A stretch of 64,000 bases of DNA from Hyperoodon ampullatus (GCA_949752795.1 OX457075.1:8112001-8176000); one strand, 5' to 3'. Positions 33,371-46,082 are shown, counted from the first letter of the stretch. Notes: generated by a model from the sequence alone, not told the origin. Program-made: numbers and translations.

Positions 33371-35275
33371 GGGAAGTACTTCAAGGTCACAAGAAAGAAG
33401 GAAAGAGAAAAGAAGAGAGAATACCTACCACCCTATTTCACGGAGACCTTTGGGAAAAAAGAGATGAGGTATTTGAGAGCTCTGTAAATTGCAGAGTGTC
33501 GTGCAGCTGTTAAGTCTTGGGTGATAGTACTACATGGGGATGCTTTCTCCCAGTATGATTATTCTCTGGTTACCTGATGTTTGTATGTGGTGCTGCCATC
33601 CTCCTGGTCACCAGGTCGGAGATACTGTCATCCTATTTCACGTTTTCCATTCTCTCATCTGCCACGTGGCATCAGTAGTGAGTCTGTCCAGACATAACCT
33701 CTTATCTTCCTCTTCCTATTTTTTTCTCTCTCTCTCTGCTCTAATCCATCCTGAACACCACTATAGATTCATTTCCCTGTGGTATAACTTTCAGCGCATC
33801 ATCCCTCTGCCTTAGGGTGAATTCCCTGGATGCAGAGGCAGAGACAGGGATTCTTGTGCAACTGATTCACTGAGGGAGTGCCCTCAGGAGCAACCTCTTA
33901 GGGGATGAGGGAAGCAAGAAATCACAGGGGTAGAAGAGAGGCCAAAGTGTGGTTTCAGGAAAGGTCTAGCCCCTGCCTAATTGCACAGGGAGCTCTGGGG
34001 CAAAAAATTATACCAAAGAAGCTGTTCCATACAGAGGCTGGAAGACTGAGCTGTTGACTCCCCTTGGAGTTCACGACTGACCACAGGTCATCCCTGCCAA
34101 AAAGCACAGGAAACGCTCTGGAGGAGCATCCTGTTGTGAGCATCCTGTTGTGGGTACCGCTCTGCGCATGTGTGGAACGAAGCTACTTAGTGCAGGATGA
34201 AAAGCACCGGAAAAGAGAGAGCAGAACATTCCTGGAGCCCACACAGGGCTGGGGTTTAATTTATATCCCCTCCAGCCATTTTCCATATCTTTGTTTTCTG
34301 TTCTATTATCTAGGGAATTTCCTTGAGCTTAGGGTCAACACTTAAGTTAATTAAAACAATCTCTGCTATTATATTTCAAACATATAAGATATCTTTGTTG
34401 GTCTCAGAATATTCTTTTTAATTTATCCTTGCTCTCTTTTTGTCTTAATTAATCTTGCCTAAGAGTTCTATACCTATTCATCCTTTCAAATAACTACCTT
34501 TTGGTTTGTTCGTGATTTCTGTTTTGTTTCGTAATTACATTCCTTATGTGGCAGTGCCACTTTTATTGCCTTTCAGTTCCAAACCTACCTTGGATCGCCC
34601 TGCTTGTGAGACTGTAACACTTCTTCCTTGTCAGCTGACACAATGCTAAGCGTTGTCAGCAGAGGGCGCTGGAGGGACACTGCAGGGGGAATTGGGCTTT
34701 TCTTCCTAGTTCCAGTATACATATATATTCCTTCCTGCGGGCTCCTGTGTTGTACAGGCCACCCAGTGGGATTCACCGCCAGCAAGTCTTGGTGGCACCT
34801 TTGCAGGCACTTTCCCTGTGAGTTCTCTGGGTGCTCCAGGTGGCCTCTAGGTGATGGGTTCTACAGCTTCCAGAAGCCTGGCCAGCATTCCAACAGGAGG
34901 ATTCTTACGCATGAAGCCTGGCACACTGGCACTCGGGTGGAGGTTTTCCTCCTTGCCAGTCCTGCCCTTTATTTCCCTGACCAATAGCTCAGCCCAGTAA
35001 CTGTGGATCAGCTCTGGCTCAGGGCAACTTAGCAAACTTCTTCACAACCTATTGGGTTACAATCACAACCTCTTCAGCAAGGCCTGCATCTCATCGCTGA
35101 GATCTTTGGTGATAGTAACTGATCACAATGTGCCTCAGAACAAAATAGATGGCAGCCTGCTAAAGTATTTCTGTATCACAGAAAAAGCTGTAAGTCTGGC
35201 TGAAACCCTGACTTGAGTCACCAGTTTCGAGACATAATGCATAGACTCAGAGCCTCTGGATTGTAGGTGACACTG
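33371..35275. other. unclassified DNA, may include LTR/gag-part relics upstream of the ERV
   Basis: No gene recognised. The block 33815-34050 ('ctgattcactgagggagtg') and 34650-34900 ('agcagagggcgctggaggga') have the feel of old LTR-element sequence and lie just upstream of the protease/RT relic. They could be its 5' part. Not proven. Confidence 0.3.
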
Positions 35276-35279
35276 GGTC

Positions 35280-36830
35280 CTTTGGAGGAAGTTCCTTGCT
35301 GCAATTTCACAAGTAGGCACTGTAAATGTATTTCCAAACCTAATCCAAAAGGACCCAGGGCCACTTACTGGTGTGACTGTGCGATACCCAAGCCTTTGGG
35401 GGATTACTAGACACTGGCTATGAATTAACACTAACTCCTGGGCATCCAAAATGCACCTCTGGGGCTTCCCTGGTGGTGCAGTGGTTAAGAATCTGCCTGC
35501 CAGTGCAGAGGACATAGGTTCGAGCCCTGATCTGGGAAAATCCCACGTATCGCGTGGCAACTAAGCCCGTGTGCCACAGCTACTGAGCCTGCGCTCTAGA
35601 GCCTGTGAGACACAACTACTGAAGTCCACATGCCACAACTCCTGAAGCTCACGTGCCTAGAACCTGTTCTCCACAACAAGAGAAGCCACCGCAATGAGAA
35701 GCCCACGCACCACAACAAAGAGTAGCCCCCGCTCGCCGCAACTAGAGAAAGCCCACGCGCAGCAACGAAGACCCAATGCAGCCAAAAATAAATAAATAAA
35801 TAAATTAATTAATTAATCAATTAAATTAAAAAAACAAAATGCACCTCTGACCCATCGAAGTGGAGGCTATAGTAATCAAATAAGAGATGGAACCTCAGCT
35901 TTGGTTTGACTCACAGTGGGCTTGATTCATCCAAAGACCCACCCCGTGAGTTATTTCCTCAGATCTTGAATGTATAACTGCTGTGCATGTACTTGGGAAC
36001 TGGAAATACCCCCACATTGGCTCTCAGAATCATGGGATGGAAGTCATTATGATTGGAAGGCTACATAAAACCCAGTGGAACTTCTCCTCCATACCAGGGT
36101 AATAAATCAGAAACAATACTGCCTCTCTGGGGAAATTTCAGAGATGTATGCCATCATCAAAGCATTGAAAGAACTGGGAGTGGTGATACCTGTCGTATTC
36201 CCATTTTACTCACCAGCTTGGCCTGTGGAGATGTTGGATGGATATTGGAGTACCTGTGGACTGTCATAAACTGAAACAGGCTGTGATTCTAGATGCAGCT
36301 GTTGCTGTTTTGTACCTTTACTGGAGCAAATCAGTGCAATCCCTGGCATTTGGTATGTAGTTCATGACGTGGCTAATGCGTTTTTCTCCATGCCAATTTG
36401 AAAGGACCACCAATAGCAGTTTGCTTTTACCCGGCAGTGCCAGCAGTCTATCTTCACAGGGCTGCCTCAGGGCTCTGTCAATTCTCCTGCTCTCTGCCAT
36501 AATAGGGCCTGCAGAGATCTTGATGATCTTGACATTCCTCAAAACACCACACTGTTCCCACTTCACTGATGGCATTATGCAGACTGGATGATGAGCAGGA
36601 AAGTAGCCAGAATGAGATGTTTTGTTGTTATCCCATTGGCCAGTTTCCTGCCTGCCAGTCTCAGCTCTTTGGCCCCCTTTGCCGGGGGGTTGCCGTTGGC
36701 CAAATGGGGATTCACTCTGGTCCTGGGAAACCCAGAGAACTTCTCTGGCATCCAGTGGACTGCCACCACCCCTTGTCTATTTAGGTCTGAATTCCAGCCT
36801 TGAGGAGGGACTCTCTTCCATGTTTTTGTC
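35280..36830 (+). pseudogene. ERV-L-like endogenous retrovirus protease/RT relic
   Basis: Broken frames on the plus strand resemble class III (ERV-L type) pol. An aspartic-protease Asp-Thr-Gly triplet is encoded at 35410-35418. A long CHR SINE (35462-35834) cuts the protease region shortly after. From about 36050 to 36600 the pieces follow the order of the RT fingers and palm, scattered over at least three frames with several stops and frameshifts. A weaker RT/RNase H-like piece may run to 36830. No LTRs or env are identified. The element is long dead; only the degraded state is described. Confidence 0.7.
35462..35834 (+). mobile_element. CHR SINE, long form, inside ERV relic
   Basis: Head GGGCTTCCCTGGTGG, B-box-like 'ggttcgagccc' (closer to a canonical tRNA B box than the young copies), long body with 'gcccacgcaccacaacaaag', and an AAAT/TTAA-rich tail. 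Exact duplication caaaatgcacctctg at 35447-35461 and 35835-35849. Confidence 0.96.
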
Positions 36831-37084
36831 TCAGTGGGCACCCGCCCCCCCCAAAAAAAAAAACCCTGAGCATTCTTTAGCTTTCGCTTTTTATCCCCAC
36901 CATAGTAGATTATTCCTTGCAAATAGTTAATACTTACATTAAGCCTTTCTTGTTCAAATTACTATTTTTGTTCTTCTGACTGGATTGTGGTTAATATACT
37001 TATCTTTAATATTTTCTCTCTTGTTTCTTTGGATTTAATCTGTTCCTTGTTTCTAATGTTGTATGTTGAATCCTTAGCTTATTT
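36831..37084. other. A/T-rich DNA between ERV relic and old L1
   Basis: C8/A11 tract at 36846-36864. The remainder may be the start of the old L1 relic to the right. No gene seen. Confidence 0.3.
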
Positions 37085-37850
37085 AGTTTTGATCTTTCTT
37101 CTTTTTTTTTTTTTTTTTTTTGCGGTACGCAGGTCTCTCACTGTTGTGGCCTCTCCCGTTGCGGAGCACAGGCTCCGGACGCGCAGGCTCAGCGGCCATG
37201 GCTCACGGGCCCAGCCGCTCCACGGCACGTGGGATCTTCCCAGACCGGGGCACGAACCCGTGTCCCCTGCATCGGCAGGCGGACCCTCAACCACTGCGCC
37301 ACCAGGGAAGCCCCAGTTTTGATCTTTCTTAATTTCTAATAAATTTATTTAGACTTATAAATGTCCTTGTAAATACTATTAGTTTCATGCCATAAATTTT
37401 GACATGTTTTCATTATTATTTAGCTATAAATATTTCTTATATTATTCATGATATCTATTTTTAACTCAGTGATTATTTAGTAATATACTAAAATTCCAAA
37501 CATATGGAATTTTTAAAAAATATTGCTTTGTTATTGATAACAACTTTTATTGCATTATGGTCTAAGAACTTAATTGGTATTATCTGACTTTGGGGAATTT
37601 ACTGGGTTTTGCTTATGGTCCAAAATCAATTTAGATTGATAAATGCTTGGTGTGTGTTCAAAATAGCACAGGTTGTCTATTCATTTGGGGTAGAGTTCTA
37701 TATGTGCTGAAATTTATTATTTCTGTTGTTCAGATCTTCTATATCTTCATTTCTTTTATCTGCTTGATCTGTTTCTGGGAAGGACCTTTGAAATTTTCAA
37801 CTACAGTTGTTGATTTATCTTTTTTCCCCACTTATGTCAGTTGTTGCTTT
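37000..37850 (-). mobile_element. old L1M 5'-half relic, split by a CHR SINE
   Basis: Antisense old-L1 words are 'gtttcatgccataaattttg', 'gcattatggtctaagaactt', 'tgcttatggtccaaaatcaa', 'ttggggtagagttctata' and 'cagatcttctatatcttca'. The short SINE at 37101-37314 lies within it. Confidence 0.7.
37101..37314 (-). mobile_element. CHR SINE, short form
   Basis: Minus-strand copy with T run 37102-37121 and head ending at 37314. The duplication agttttgatctttctt is exact over 16 bp (37085-37100 and 37315-37330), so the insertion is fairly recent. Confidence 0.97.
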
Positions 37851-37857
37851 TAACATT

Positions 37858-38056
37858 TTTTTTCCAGTACGCAGGCCTCTCACGGCTGTGGCCTCTCCTG
37901 TTGCGGAGCACAGGCTCCGGATGTGCAGGCTCAGTGGCCATGGCTCACGGGCCCAGCCACTCCGCGGTATGTGGGATCTTCCCGGACTGGGGCACGAACC
38001 CGTGTCCCCTGCATCGGCAGGCGGACTCCCAACCACTGTGCCACCAGGGAAGCCCC
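37858..38056 (-). mobile_element. CHR SINE, short form
   Basis: Minus-strand copy with body 'ccagtacgcaggcctctcac' and head ending 'gggaagcccc'. The tail is only about nine T's. No clear duplication found. Confidence 0.9.
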
Positions 38057-38109
38057 TGTTTTGTTTTTTTATCATAAGACACAGCCTACCTGGATAGGAG
38101 TTTATGAAA

Positions 38110-38724
38110 AACAAATATGTACAGTTTGAATATGATTTTAGAAAAAAACCTCAGACACTCACTTCCAAGACCAAAAAATAGAACATCCCCAGCCACCCAG
38201 AAGCACCCTGAGTGCATCTCATCTCACAGCCTGCTCCTCACCTACCTCCTGGAAATGACCACAATTCTCAATTTTGCTTTAATCAGTCTCTTTTATATAT
38301 TTTTCAATGACCTAAATATGTATCTCTCAACAACATATTTAGTCTTGCCTAATTTTTACCTTGATATAAATGGAATAACACTATATTATTTTCCTTAAAT
38401 ATATATACTCATTTTGGTAAGCATTGTGTTTTCACGATCCATACATGTTAGTAATTAAAGCAGTAATTCCCTCTTTTCCACTGTTCTATATTCCATTGTG
38501 TGAACCTACCACAGTTTATTCATTCTACTGTTGATGGATATTTGGTTTTTCCCCCAGGTTTGTCCTATGAAGGATAATGCTGCCACCAACATTCTTTTAC
38601 ATATCTCCTGGTACAAGTGTTTGAGAATTTTTCTAAGATATATGCCTAGAGGTGGAATTGCTAGGATGTCAATTACCTGCATGTTTAACTTTACTTTGGT
38701 ATGTTTAATGCCAAAGGATTTTCT
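38110..38724 (-). mobile_element. old L1M 3'-end relic
   Basis: Antisense L1M 3' landmarks are 'atataaatggaataacacta', 'attccattgtgtgaaccta', 'ctactgttgatggatatttg', 'aggataatgctgccac' and 'atatgcctagaggtggaat'. It is cut on the right by a long CHR SINE. Confidence 0.8.
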
Positions 38725-39095
38725 TTTCTTTTCTTGCTTTTTTTTTTTTGGCTCCGTTGAGTCTTCGTTGCTGCACGCAGGCTTTCTCTAGTTGCAGCGA
38801 GTGGAGGCTACTCTTCATTGTGGTGCGTGGGCTTCTCATTGCAGTGGCTTCTCTTGTTGCGGAGCATGGGCTCTAGACGTGCAGGCTTCAGCAGTTGCAG
38901 CACGCAGGCTCAGTAATTGCGGTATGTGGGTCCTAGAGCATGTGGGCTTCAGTAGTTGTGGTACACAGGCTCAGTAGTTGTGGCGCACGGGCTTTGTTGC
39001 TCCACAGCTTGTGAGATCTTCCCGGACCAGGGATCAAATCCGTGTCCCCTGCATTGGCAGGTGGATTCTTAACCACTGTGCCACCAGGGAAGTCC
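38725..39095 (-). mobile_element. CHR SINE, long form
   Basis: Minus-strand long-form copy with T13 near 38738, 'ggctccgttgagtcttcg', repeated 'ggctcagtagttgtggc' type modules, and a head ending 'ccaccagggaagtcc'. Duplication aggattttct at 38715-38724 and 39096-39105. Confidence 0.94.
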
Positions 39096-39279
39096 AGGAT
39101 TTTCTGACTCAGTTGTACCTGTTTGCATCCGATGAGCAGTAGATGTGGGGCCTTTTGCTCCGCATCTTTGGCAACATTTGGCATTTTCACAATTTCCAAT
39201 TTGGTTCATATCTTCATTATTGCTTCAAATATTTTTTTCTTCCTAGTCTATCCCCTTATTCCTATTTGCAGTTACTGAT

Positions 39280-41290
39280 ACTTCCTTAAGACACAGTTCT
39301 TGGCTTTAAAAAAAATAATGTTTTCCATCTCTTGCTCCTTTCTGGAAAATTTCCTCACTTCCTCTTTCCAAATCTTTAAATCAGTTTTTGGATGTATCCA
39401 TCATTGAAATTATTCCATGTGTTTGATCTTCTATTTTTATTCTCATGTTTTCATAGGTAATATTTCCACCTGGTTCTTTATGATTTCTTGTTCTCGTTTC
39501 ACAATGCTCAGAATTTCCATCACATCCTTAAGTACATCTATTGTGCCTATTCAGACTTCTTGGTCTGTCAATCATTTTGTGTCAGATGGAGTATATTCCT
39601 CACTTTGTTGTCTTTTGTGAAAGTGGCTGTGCTCCTCAGGTGTCCTGGTCTGCAGGCTCGAGCTCCTTCGGGGAAGAGCCGAGGCTGCCCCAGACTGTGT
39701 CTTACTCATTGAGCTTGAGGACAAGGTAGGGGATGGGCCCTGAGGGGAAGAGACTCAAGCCCCACAGAATTATTGCTCATCATTCCCAATTGCCCCCATG
39801 TTGACCAGGTAACTTCCCTGGTCAGTATTTTGCCTTTCAATTCTTGGAATGAAGAACTCCTAGGTGGAGAATGAGCACTCAGGCTCTTTTTATTTGCCTT
39901 ACTCATCACCCCAACAGTATTTGGTGTTATCCCGACATCACCCTGCTCGCAGACCTACAGGGGCTGGAGTCCAGCAATCTTTGTTTTAAAAAGCTTTCCA
40001 GGTAGTTCTCCCGGTTGATTCTGGGGGAGGGAGACAATAGTCTGAGCTAGTTTTCTGCTTTGGTGGGAACTGGAAGTTTATTTCAATGTTCCCATTTTTG
40101 ACTAGTTTCCTGTTCCTGTTTCATGAATGTAATATCTTTTCTTACTCTTTTGAAATGATTCATTATAGTCTTTATTCTCTTGTTAAACTTTTCTCCTCTT
40201 TCTGACATTGTTTTCATGTATTCCAAGTTTCTTATTTCTGTTTCGTTTGCTTGTTTTAGTTTTGGTCTTGTCCTTTCCTGTTTGAGGATTTCCTCACATC
40301 TGGTAATTGTTGAATGTCAGTTCATCATTAAGGGTGAGGCAAATGGGAAGGTTTGTCTGCTTACAGGGGGCTCATGGGCTGGTGGGCTTTCCTGCAGGCT
40401 GATGGGGCTACAACCCAATCATTTCATTTGGAGATTCCTCCCACCCTTAATGTCACTAACCACAGATATTTTCTCTCAGGCCCATCAGTTTCCCAGGGAA
40501 GAATCTTTAGAAATCCCGCCTAGGATATAGCAGCTTGGCTGCCAACTTTTTGGGAGATGAGGTATGTGTTGGGGGTTCAGTGTTCTGCATGTCAACTTCA
40601 CCCAAGCCTTCAGTAGTTGGCTACTGTTTTCAGCTACTGCTGTTGTCTTTGATGTCAGATTCATCCTGTCTGGCTCAGTCTCTACAAAGAACAATAGTTC
40701 TCAGACTTAGGCTGCATCAGAACCATCTAGAGGGCTCGTGAAAACACAGATTGCTGGGCCGCATCCCAGACTTTCTGATTCAGTAGGTCTGAGAATTTGC
40801 ATTTCTAACAAGTTCCCCAGTGATACTGATGCTGCTGGACCCATGGCCACACTTTGAGAACCACTGCTATCAGGGAACCCTTCAGACTCCTGCTGTAACA
40901 AAGAAGGGGCCACCTGGCCACCTGGGTAGAAGAGGGCATCTAAGAGCCTGACTGCTTCTTTTCAAGACTTTTAACCAACCCTTATGTGTTCAGCCCTGCT
41001 CTACACACCTGGTTCAGAGCTATTTGGTGTCTCCAATTTGTGAGCCTTTTGGGGCTATGTTGTGAAGCGGCCTCGTTCTTGAGGCTTCACTCTTGCTGTC
41101 AGTGTACATTTTAGCTTTCTCTTGTCCGCTATTTCATTGATCATTTACCTATTTATTTTCCTGCTTCCAAAATTTTGTTGACATCTCTTGCTAGCTGTGA
41201 TCTCCTCTCCTGTTTTCTTTGTGGGTTTGCTGAACTTTGGGCTTTTTTCCTTCTTTTTTCCATCAGCCCTCCTGCTAGCTCAATTTTAAG
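39280..41290 (-). mobile_element. probable old L1M 5'-UTR relic
   Basis: The + strand shows weak antisense L1M 5' words: 'cacctggttctttatgattt', 'gtttcttatttctgtttcgt', 'aaaattttgttgacatctct' and 'gatctcctctcctgtttt'. A MER5A-type element is inserted at 40692. Limits and continuity are uncertain. Confidence 0.45.
40692..40866. mobile_element. MER5A-type hAT-Charlie element
   Basis: A full-length short non-autonomous element. The left inverted repeat is 'caatagttctcagac' and the right one is 'tttgagaaccactg'. Internal words are 'cacagattgctgggccgcat', 'ctgattcagtaggtctgag' and 'atttctaacaagttcccc'. The 8-bp flanks no longer match. Confidence 0.9.
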
Positions 41291-42560
41291 TCACCATCAT
41301 CTCTCACCTGGCAATAAATATCCTTTGCAATGATAACTGAATGAACTTTGACACACAGTGAAGAGTACACAGTCAGGAAGGATGACACGTGATCCTGCTC
41401 AAACTCATTGAAATGCATCAGCCTCTTGTTCATATACCATCTCTTAAAGTTTCAGGTGGAGATGCTGAATTATTGCTTTAAGCAACTTTCAGGGTTTAAT
41501 TAAAGTGCAAGGTCTGACTGGCAGGACTTGAGATGAATTTCACAGTCTCAGAAGCAAGCTGAGATGTGGCTTTGAGTTAAGGGAATGAAACAGTTCCCAA
41601 AGAAGTAGTATATAAGGTCACAAAAGATCTCAATTCAGAAGGGAAAGGATGGAAAAAAATGGTTGCCCGTCTGTGTCATGTTCATTATCCTTGTGTGTGG
41701 GTGTCTGTGTCCTGAATTATCTGTGAAACCTAGGACTCAGTAATCCAAAATGTTAAAAACAATTTTGTGCTCCTGAACATTGAATATTTCCATGCAATCA
41801 ATTATCTGTAAATTGAATAATTTAACTTGCATTTAAAGGCAAATCACTGTTGAAACTGACAAAATGGACAATCCTTTTGTAATGTGAAAGTATCCGTTAA
41901 AATTCTGAGGCACAGAATGGGCAAAAATAATAGTTAGTTTCTCTGCCATCTCTCTCCACCCCCAAATAAAATGTTACTTTAACCCTTTTTATTTCCATGA
42001 TGAACTATTACAAGTCAGGTTGCTCTAAAGGGGACCTGCCTTTCCCCACCGCTCAGGGCAGCAAACGAATTGGTGTAGAATTGGACCACGCCAGCTCAAC
42101 ACTTAAGAGGCGGACCCAGCAAAGAGCTATTGAACTGATTTTTGTGAGTCCCTCAAAACCTGTTTCTCAAGAATGCTTGTCATCTTGACCTTCATCCTCT
42201 GAGCCCACCTCTTTCAGAAACACTGCCTCTTTTGGTCTTTCTCTTTGTTCTTTTGAGGCAGACAGTGGCCTGAGGGCTGCTGTCTGGGTTCATGGCAGCT
42301 GTTGGTTTTTCATTCTCTGAGATGTTTGCAGTGCTGCTTACTTGCTTTTCCCACTTCTCTCCCTGCTTGCTCCTCCTTGACCCCACCTCAAGAAAACCAA
42401 GGGAAATTGACAAGCAGCAGGACAGGGAAAATTGAGCTATATTATTTCTCCTTTGGGAACTTTACTGTGCTGCCTTTATCTGAAAGCTATCATTTTCTAC
42501 ATCTCTTGCAAGAGTTCTCATCGACCGGTGACCCCTAAATGCCTATGCTGATCAATAGTC
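41291..42560. other. unclassified DNA, possibly constrained at 41390-41570
   Basis: No gene recognised. 41450-41530 ('gctgaattattgctttaag', 'gggtttaattaaagtgc') is repeat-free and A/T-motif-rich. Frames of 63-78 codons are featureless. Confidence 0.35.
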
Positions 42561-42780
42561 CTGGTATCTTATTGACACGCTCATTGACAGCTCACACTGA
42601 GCACGGGAATCAAGAAGGGCAGCCAGCTGCAATCCGTTCAGGCTGCTTGAGAGGCTGGGAAGGCCCCGCACTGCTATTGACACTGTAAATGGAGACGGTT
42701 TACTTAGCGCTCAGGGAAGATTCATTTGTTAAGGAGACCGATAGATCTCACATCACGGCTTCCCACTCTCAGAGCTGGAG
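42560..42780. promoter_or_regulatory. candidate conserved non-coding element
   Basis: A repeat-free block with TGACAG (42585-42590), 'tattgacac' twice (42571 and 42676), 'ttacttagcgctcag' and 'attcatttgttaaggag'. It resembles deeply conserved intergenic enhancers in motif content. Conservation not measured. Confidence 0.3.
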
Positions 42781-43345
42781 AAATACACCCTGAGTGATTA
42801 ACCCTCCCCCTCCCCCCATGAACAGAACCATTGGGTGGAAGTGAATGTAAGCAAAGGGTGGGTTGGACCATGGGGGGCCATGACCACGGTGTTTTGTCCT
42901 TTGGTTAGTCAGAGCTTCAGTGCCAATCCTGATGAGTGGCCGTTTCTCTGTCCGGGCTCCTGTGCGCCCCCTGAGTGGAAGCAAAAATCGAGAAATCACA
43001 GGCTCTCAGGGCAGGGAGGAGGGATTTAGCCCCAATTTTGCTATTCAACGCAGGAGTTCCTACACCAACATCCCCTGAATGTGGCTACCCTGGAATTCGA
43101 TAGTCACCTTCAGTGACACGGAACTCACTAACTCAAGAAATATTCCATCGCATTGTTTGGTAGCTGCAGTAGCTGGAAAGGTCTTCCTTCTCTAGGGCTG
43201 AAATCTGTCTGCCTGTGGCTCCTATTCCTTGCTCCTGGATGGACTTTGTGTAGCCCCACACATATACCAGAGATACCAGCTTGGCTTTTAGCTTTCTTCA
43301 TCACGTATCCTGCCAATAACTCGCCACAAAGGCATCTTCCTTACC
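42781..43345. other. unclassified DNA
   Basis: No gene or repeat recognised. The 89-codon plus frame at 43153 overlaps a minus frame and looks spurious. Confidence 0.35.
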
Positions 43346-43440
43346 TCCACTCCCTTCCCCAGTTTGCAGAGAAGTTAAGCAATTTGCTCAAGGACACAGA
43401 GCTGGGCTGTGGGTGTGCTTGAATTCCTTGGTTTTTTGTT
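43346..43440 (-). mobile_element. MIR SINE fragment
   Basis: Antisense MIR: 'gagaagttaagcaatttgct', 'caaggacacagagctgggc' and 'tgtgcttgaattccttgg'. Confidence 0.7.
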
Positions 43441-44555
43441 TGTTTTTCTGCAGAACTGTCTTTCTTTCTCTCACACAGAGGGTCTGGCCTGATTTTCTTT
43501 CTCTTATTATCTCCCTAAAGAATAGAATTCATGTCTAAAGAGTCACCTACCACTTCTGTAGTGTGCCTACTCTGGTTCTTAAAAAGTAGCTATTTTATTC
43601 CTTTCCCTTGAATGGCCTCTGGATCACTATTTTCTAACTCTCTCAACAAGGTTCTTCAGCTCTCCCACCTCCTGCTATGCCCGGCACCAGGCTCATTCAC
43701 ACTGTGGCCAAGCTGCCATCTCTCTCCCCTTCCATGGGAGAAGGCTGGTCCAACCTGCTCACCCATCTTGCTGTAGGGCCAAGAGTCTAAAACAAACGCA
43801 GAGCAGAGCCATCGCTGGGTCACTGAAGTTCTCTGCCAAGCCCTGGGGATTGAGGGCAGATTCATATGTCAGGGGTGGGGTAGGAATGCAGTTTGGGACG
43901 TGTGCAGGGAGACTCAAGTAAGTGCTGTGTGTCCAACTGCACCACCGTCCAGGCTCCACCGTGAAGGATGGAGGCTGGAGGGAGCAAGGCAGAGAGTGGA
44001 GTCCGGATGCTTGGCTGGAAATTTAACGTGACCCTCCTTTCTGGGTACCTGTGCCTTTGAGGTCTGGGGAGGGTAGAAAAGCCCTAGGTGGTCTCTAGGT
44101 ACAAGAGGCTCATGGAGAATCTTGGCTACCCAAGGGATTTTAAAAAGAGCTGCCAACACTTCTACCCTTGGACACAGAGTAGAAGGGGCTTTTATGAACC
44201 CCACTGGGACCACTGAGAGGCAACGAGGGGGACTGGAAATAATGAGTAGATGTGGCAGGTAAGCAGATTTTGAGGGGAAATTATTCCCAGGTGAGGGTCT
44301 CATGGAATCTGCCTATGCATGGCCAATGGTGGCACCATTTTCAAAGTTAGTAAACCATGGGTTTAATGCCTGTTCTGAATATGTGTATATATTGACATAT
44401 TGTCTTCTAAACCAACTGTAAGTGAAAGTTGCCACTGACTGTAGTTGATTTGATTACATGTTGGAAATCTGTAAAAGGGCTGCACAAGGGCATACACGGA
44501 TGTGCACTGCCTTGGGCTAGACCATCACCAGCAGTCGTGAGAGCTATTCCAATAC
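43441..44555. other. unclassified DNA
   Basis: No gene recognised. Minus frames of 66-129 codons (for example 44303-43914) have no domain and no splice context. Confidence 0.35.
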
Positions 44556-44559
44556 CTAA

Positions 44560-45130
44560 CTCGTCTTCCTACCCTTCAGCCTTTCCACTCGCCATCTGAT
44601 CATTGCCCGCCTCAGAATTGGATGATGGCACCCTCCTTCATTCTCCATTGCAGGCAGAATAAGGTCAAAGTTCTCCACCATGGCATTCGTGATTCAGCAA
44701 GGTCTGGCCCAAATTTATGTCCCCACCATGTGACTCGGACACCCCGCAGTGAAGTCACATTAAGCCAGTTGGTTGTCCCTGAACATACAAGCACTCCCAT
44801 GCTTTTGTGCGTTTCTTCCTGCTGTTCTCTCCTTGACAAGCTCTCCCCCATGCTTTATTTGCCTGTCAAATTCCCATTCATTAGCTGAGTCTCTGCCCTG
44901 AAACCTTTTCAGATTCCTCTCATCAGAAGGAACTCTGCCTTTTGTGCTCCTACTCTACGTAGACACCTTTTAGAACATTTAATGCACCCTGCTGAAGATT
45001 CTGGGTAACTGTTTTTGCGTATCTTCACTAGATCACTGAAAGGGAAGAGTGTAACTCACGGGTCTTTATCTCTCAACAGAGAGCCTTGCACAGAGAAGGT
45101 AGCCATTATTAGGAACTGATGGGTAGATAT
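44560..45130 (+). mobile_element. L2 LINE fragment
   Basis: 'aggcagaataaggtcaaag', 'agcaaggtctggcccaaat', 'gttgtccctgaacatacaag' and 'ctgccttttgtgctcctac' follow the order of the L2 ORF2 end and 3' region. 'agagagccttgcacagag' near the end fits the L2 tail. Diverged and non-coding. Confidence 0.6.
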
Positions 45131-45224
45131 TGGTGCTGGTTGATGGCCCATTTGTTGGAGCCGCTCAACATCCTGGCTCTGATGGTAGGAGAGAAGGTGT
45201 GTACTCAGCAACATCTATACCCTC

Positions 45225-45610
45225 CTCTTCTTCAGGGACATGCTTAGCCTGTCCATTGTTCCAGCCTCCCTAGTGGTTATGGACAGGCCAGCAGGATGTG
45301 GGCACAAGTGACTGGAGTTGCTTCCAGGCCTGCCCCTAACAACCTCCCCTATACGAGCTGCTTTCTGTTTTTCTCTATTGAATGCAGAAGGTTCCAAAGA
45401 CCTAGAAATGCTGGTTCTGATTAGAAAAGTAAGGCTGCATGATGGAAGGCACTTGGGCCCCCTGTGGGCTCCACGTAATAGGGTCTCCACCACTACTTTG
45501 CAATGGCTCTGACCTATGGGAGAAATAAACTCTTATGGGGTGAAGTCCAGAGGATTTGATGTGGCTTACAAAGCAGCTAGCCTGCCCTGCCTGATATGCT
45601 GACCCGTCAC
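45225..45610 (+). mobile_element. MLT1-type LTR (ERVL-MaLR), diverged
   Basis: The sequence has an LTR-like layout: 'gtgggcacaagtgactggag', 'cctgcccctaacaacctc', 'ctctgacctatgggagaaa' then 'taaactcttatggggtg', and an end 'ttacaaagcagctagcctgc' resembling the MLT1 3' end. Confidence 0.65.
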
Positions 45611-45969
45611 ATGAGCACTGGTGTATGGACGCGTGTGAGTAGCTGGAAGGTAGAGGAAGATGTGGATCTGGCTTAGGGATGAGGAAGCTGTGAGTCAAAC
45701 TCAACAGTGCTTTTCATTCTCCTGAAGGACAACACAAGCCTCCTCTAAGCTAAATGCTCACCCCTTTCTACCTTTTTTGGGTATGAAATTTTGTAACTTT
45801 CCTTCCCACATTGGAAATTCACCTCAGGAGTCACTTTGGTTTTCCAAAGACCACCTGAAATGCAACCTCAGGGCAGGGTTGTGGTGCAGCACCATGGTGG
45901 TCGAGAGTTTGGGCCCTGGAACTACAGTGTCTAGATTCTAGTGAGGCCAAGAATCAAATCTACATGCCA

Positions 45970-46082
45970 TATACACACTACTATATATAAAATAGGTAAA
46001 CTAACAAGGACCTACTGTACAGCACAGGGAGCTATTCTCAATGTTTTGTAATAACCTATAAGAAAAAGAATCTGAAAAATAT

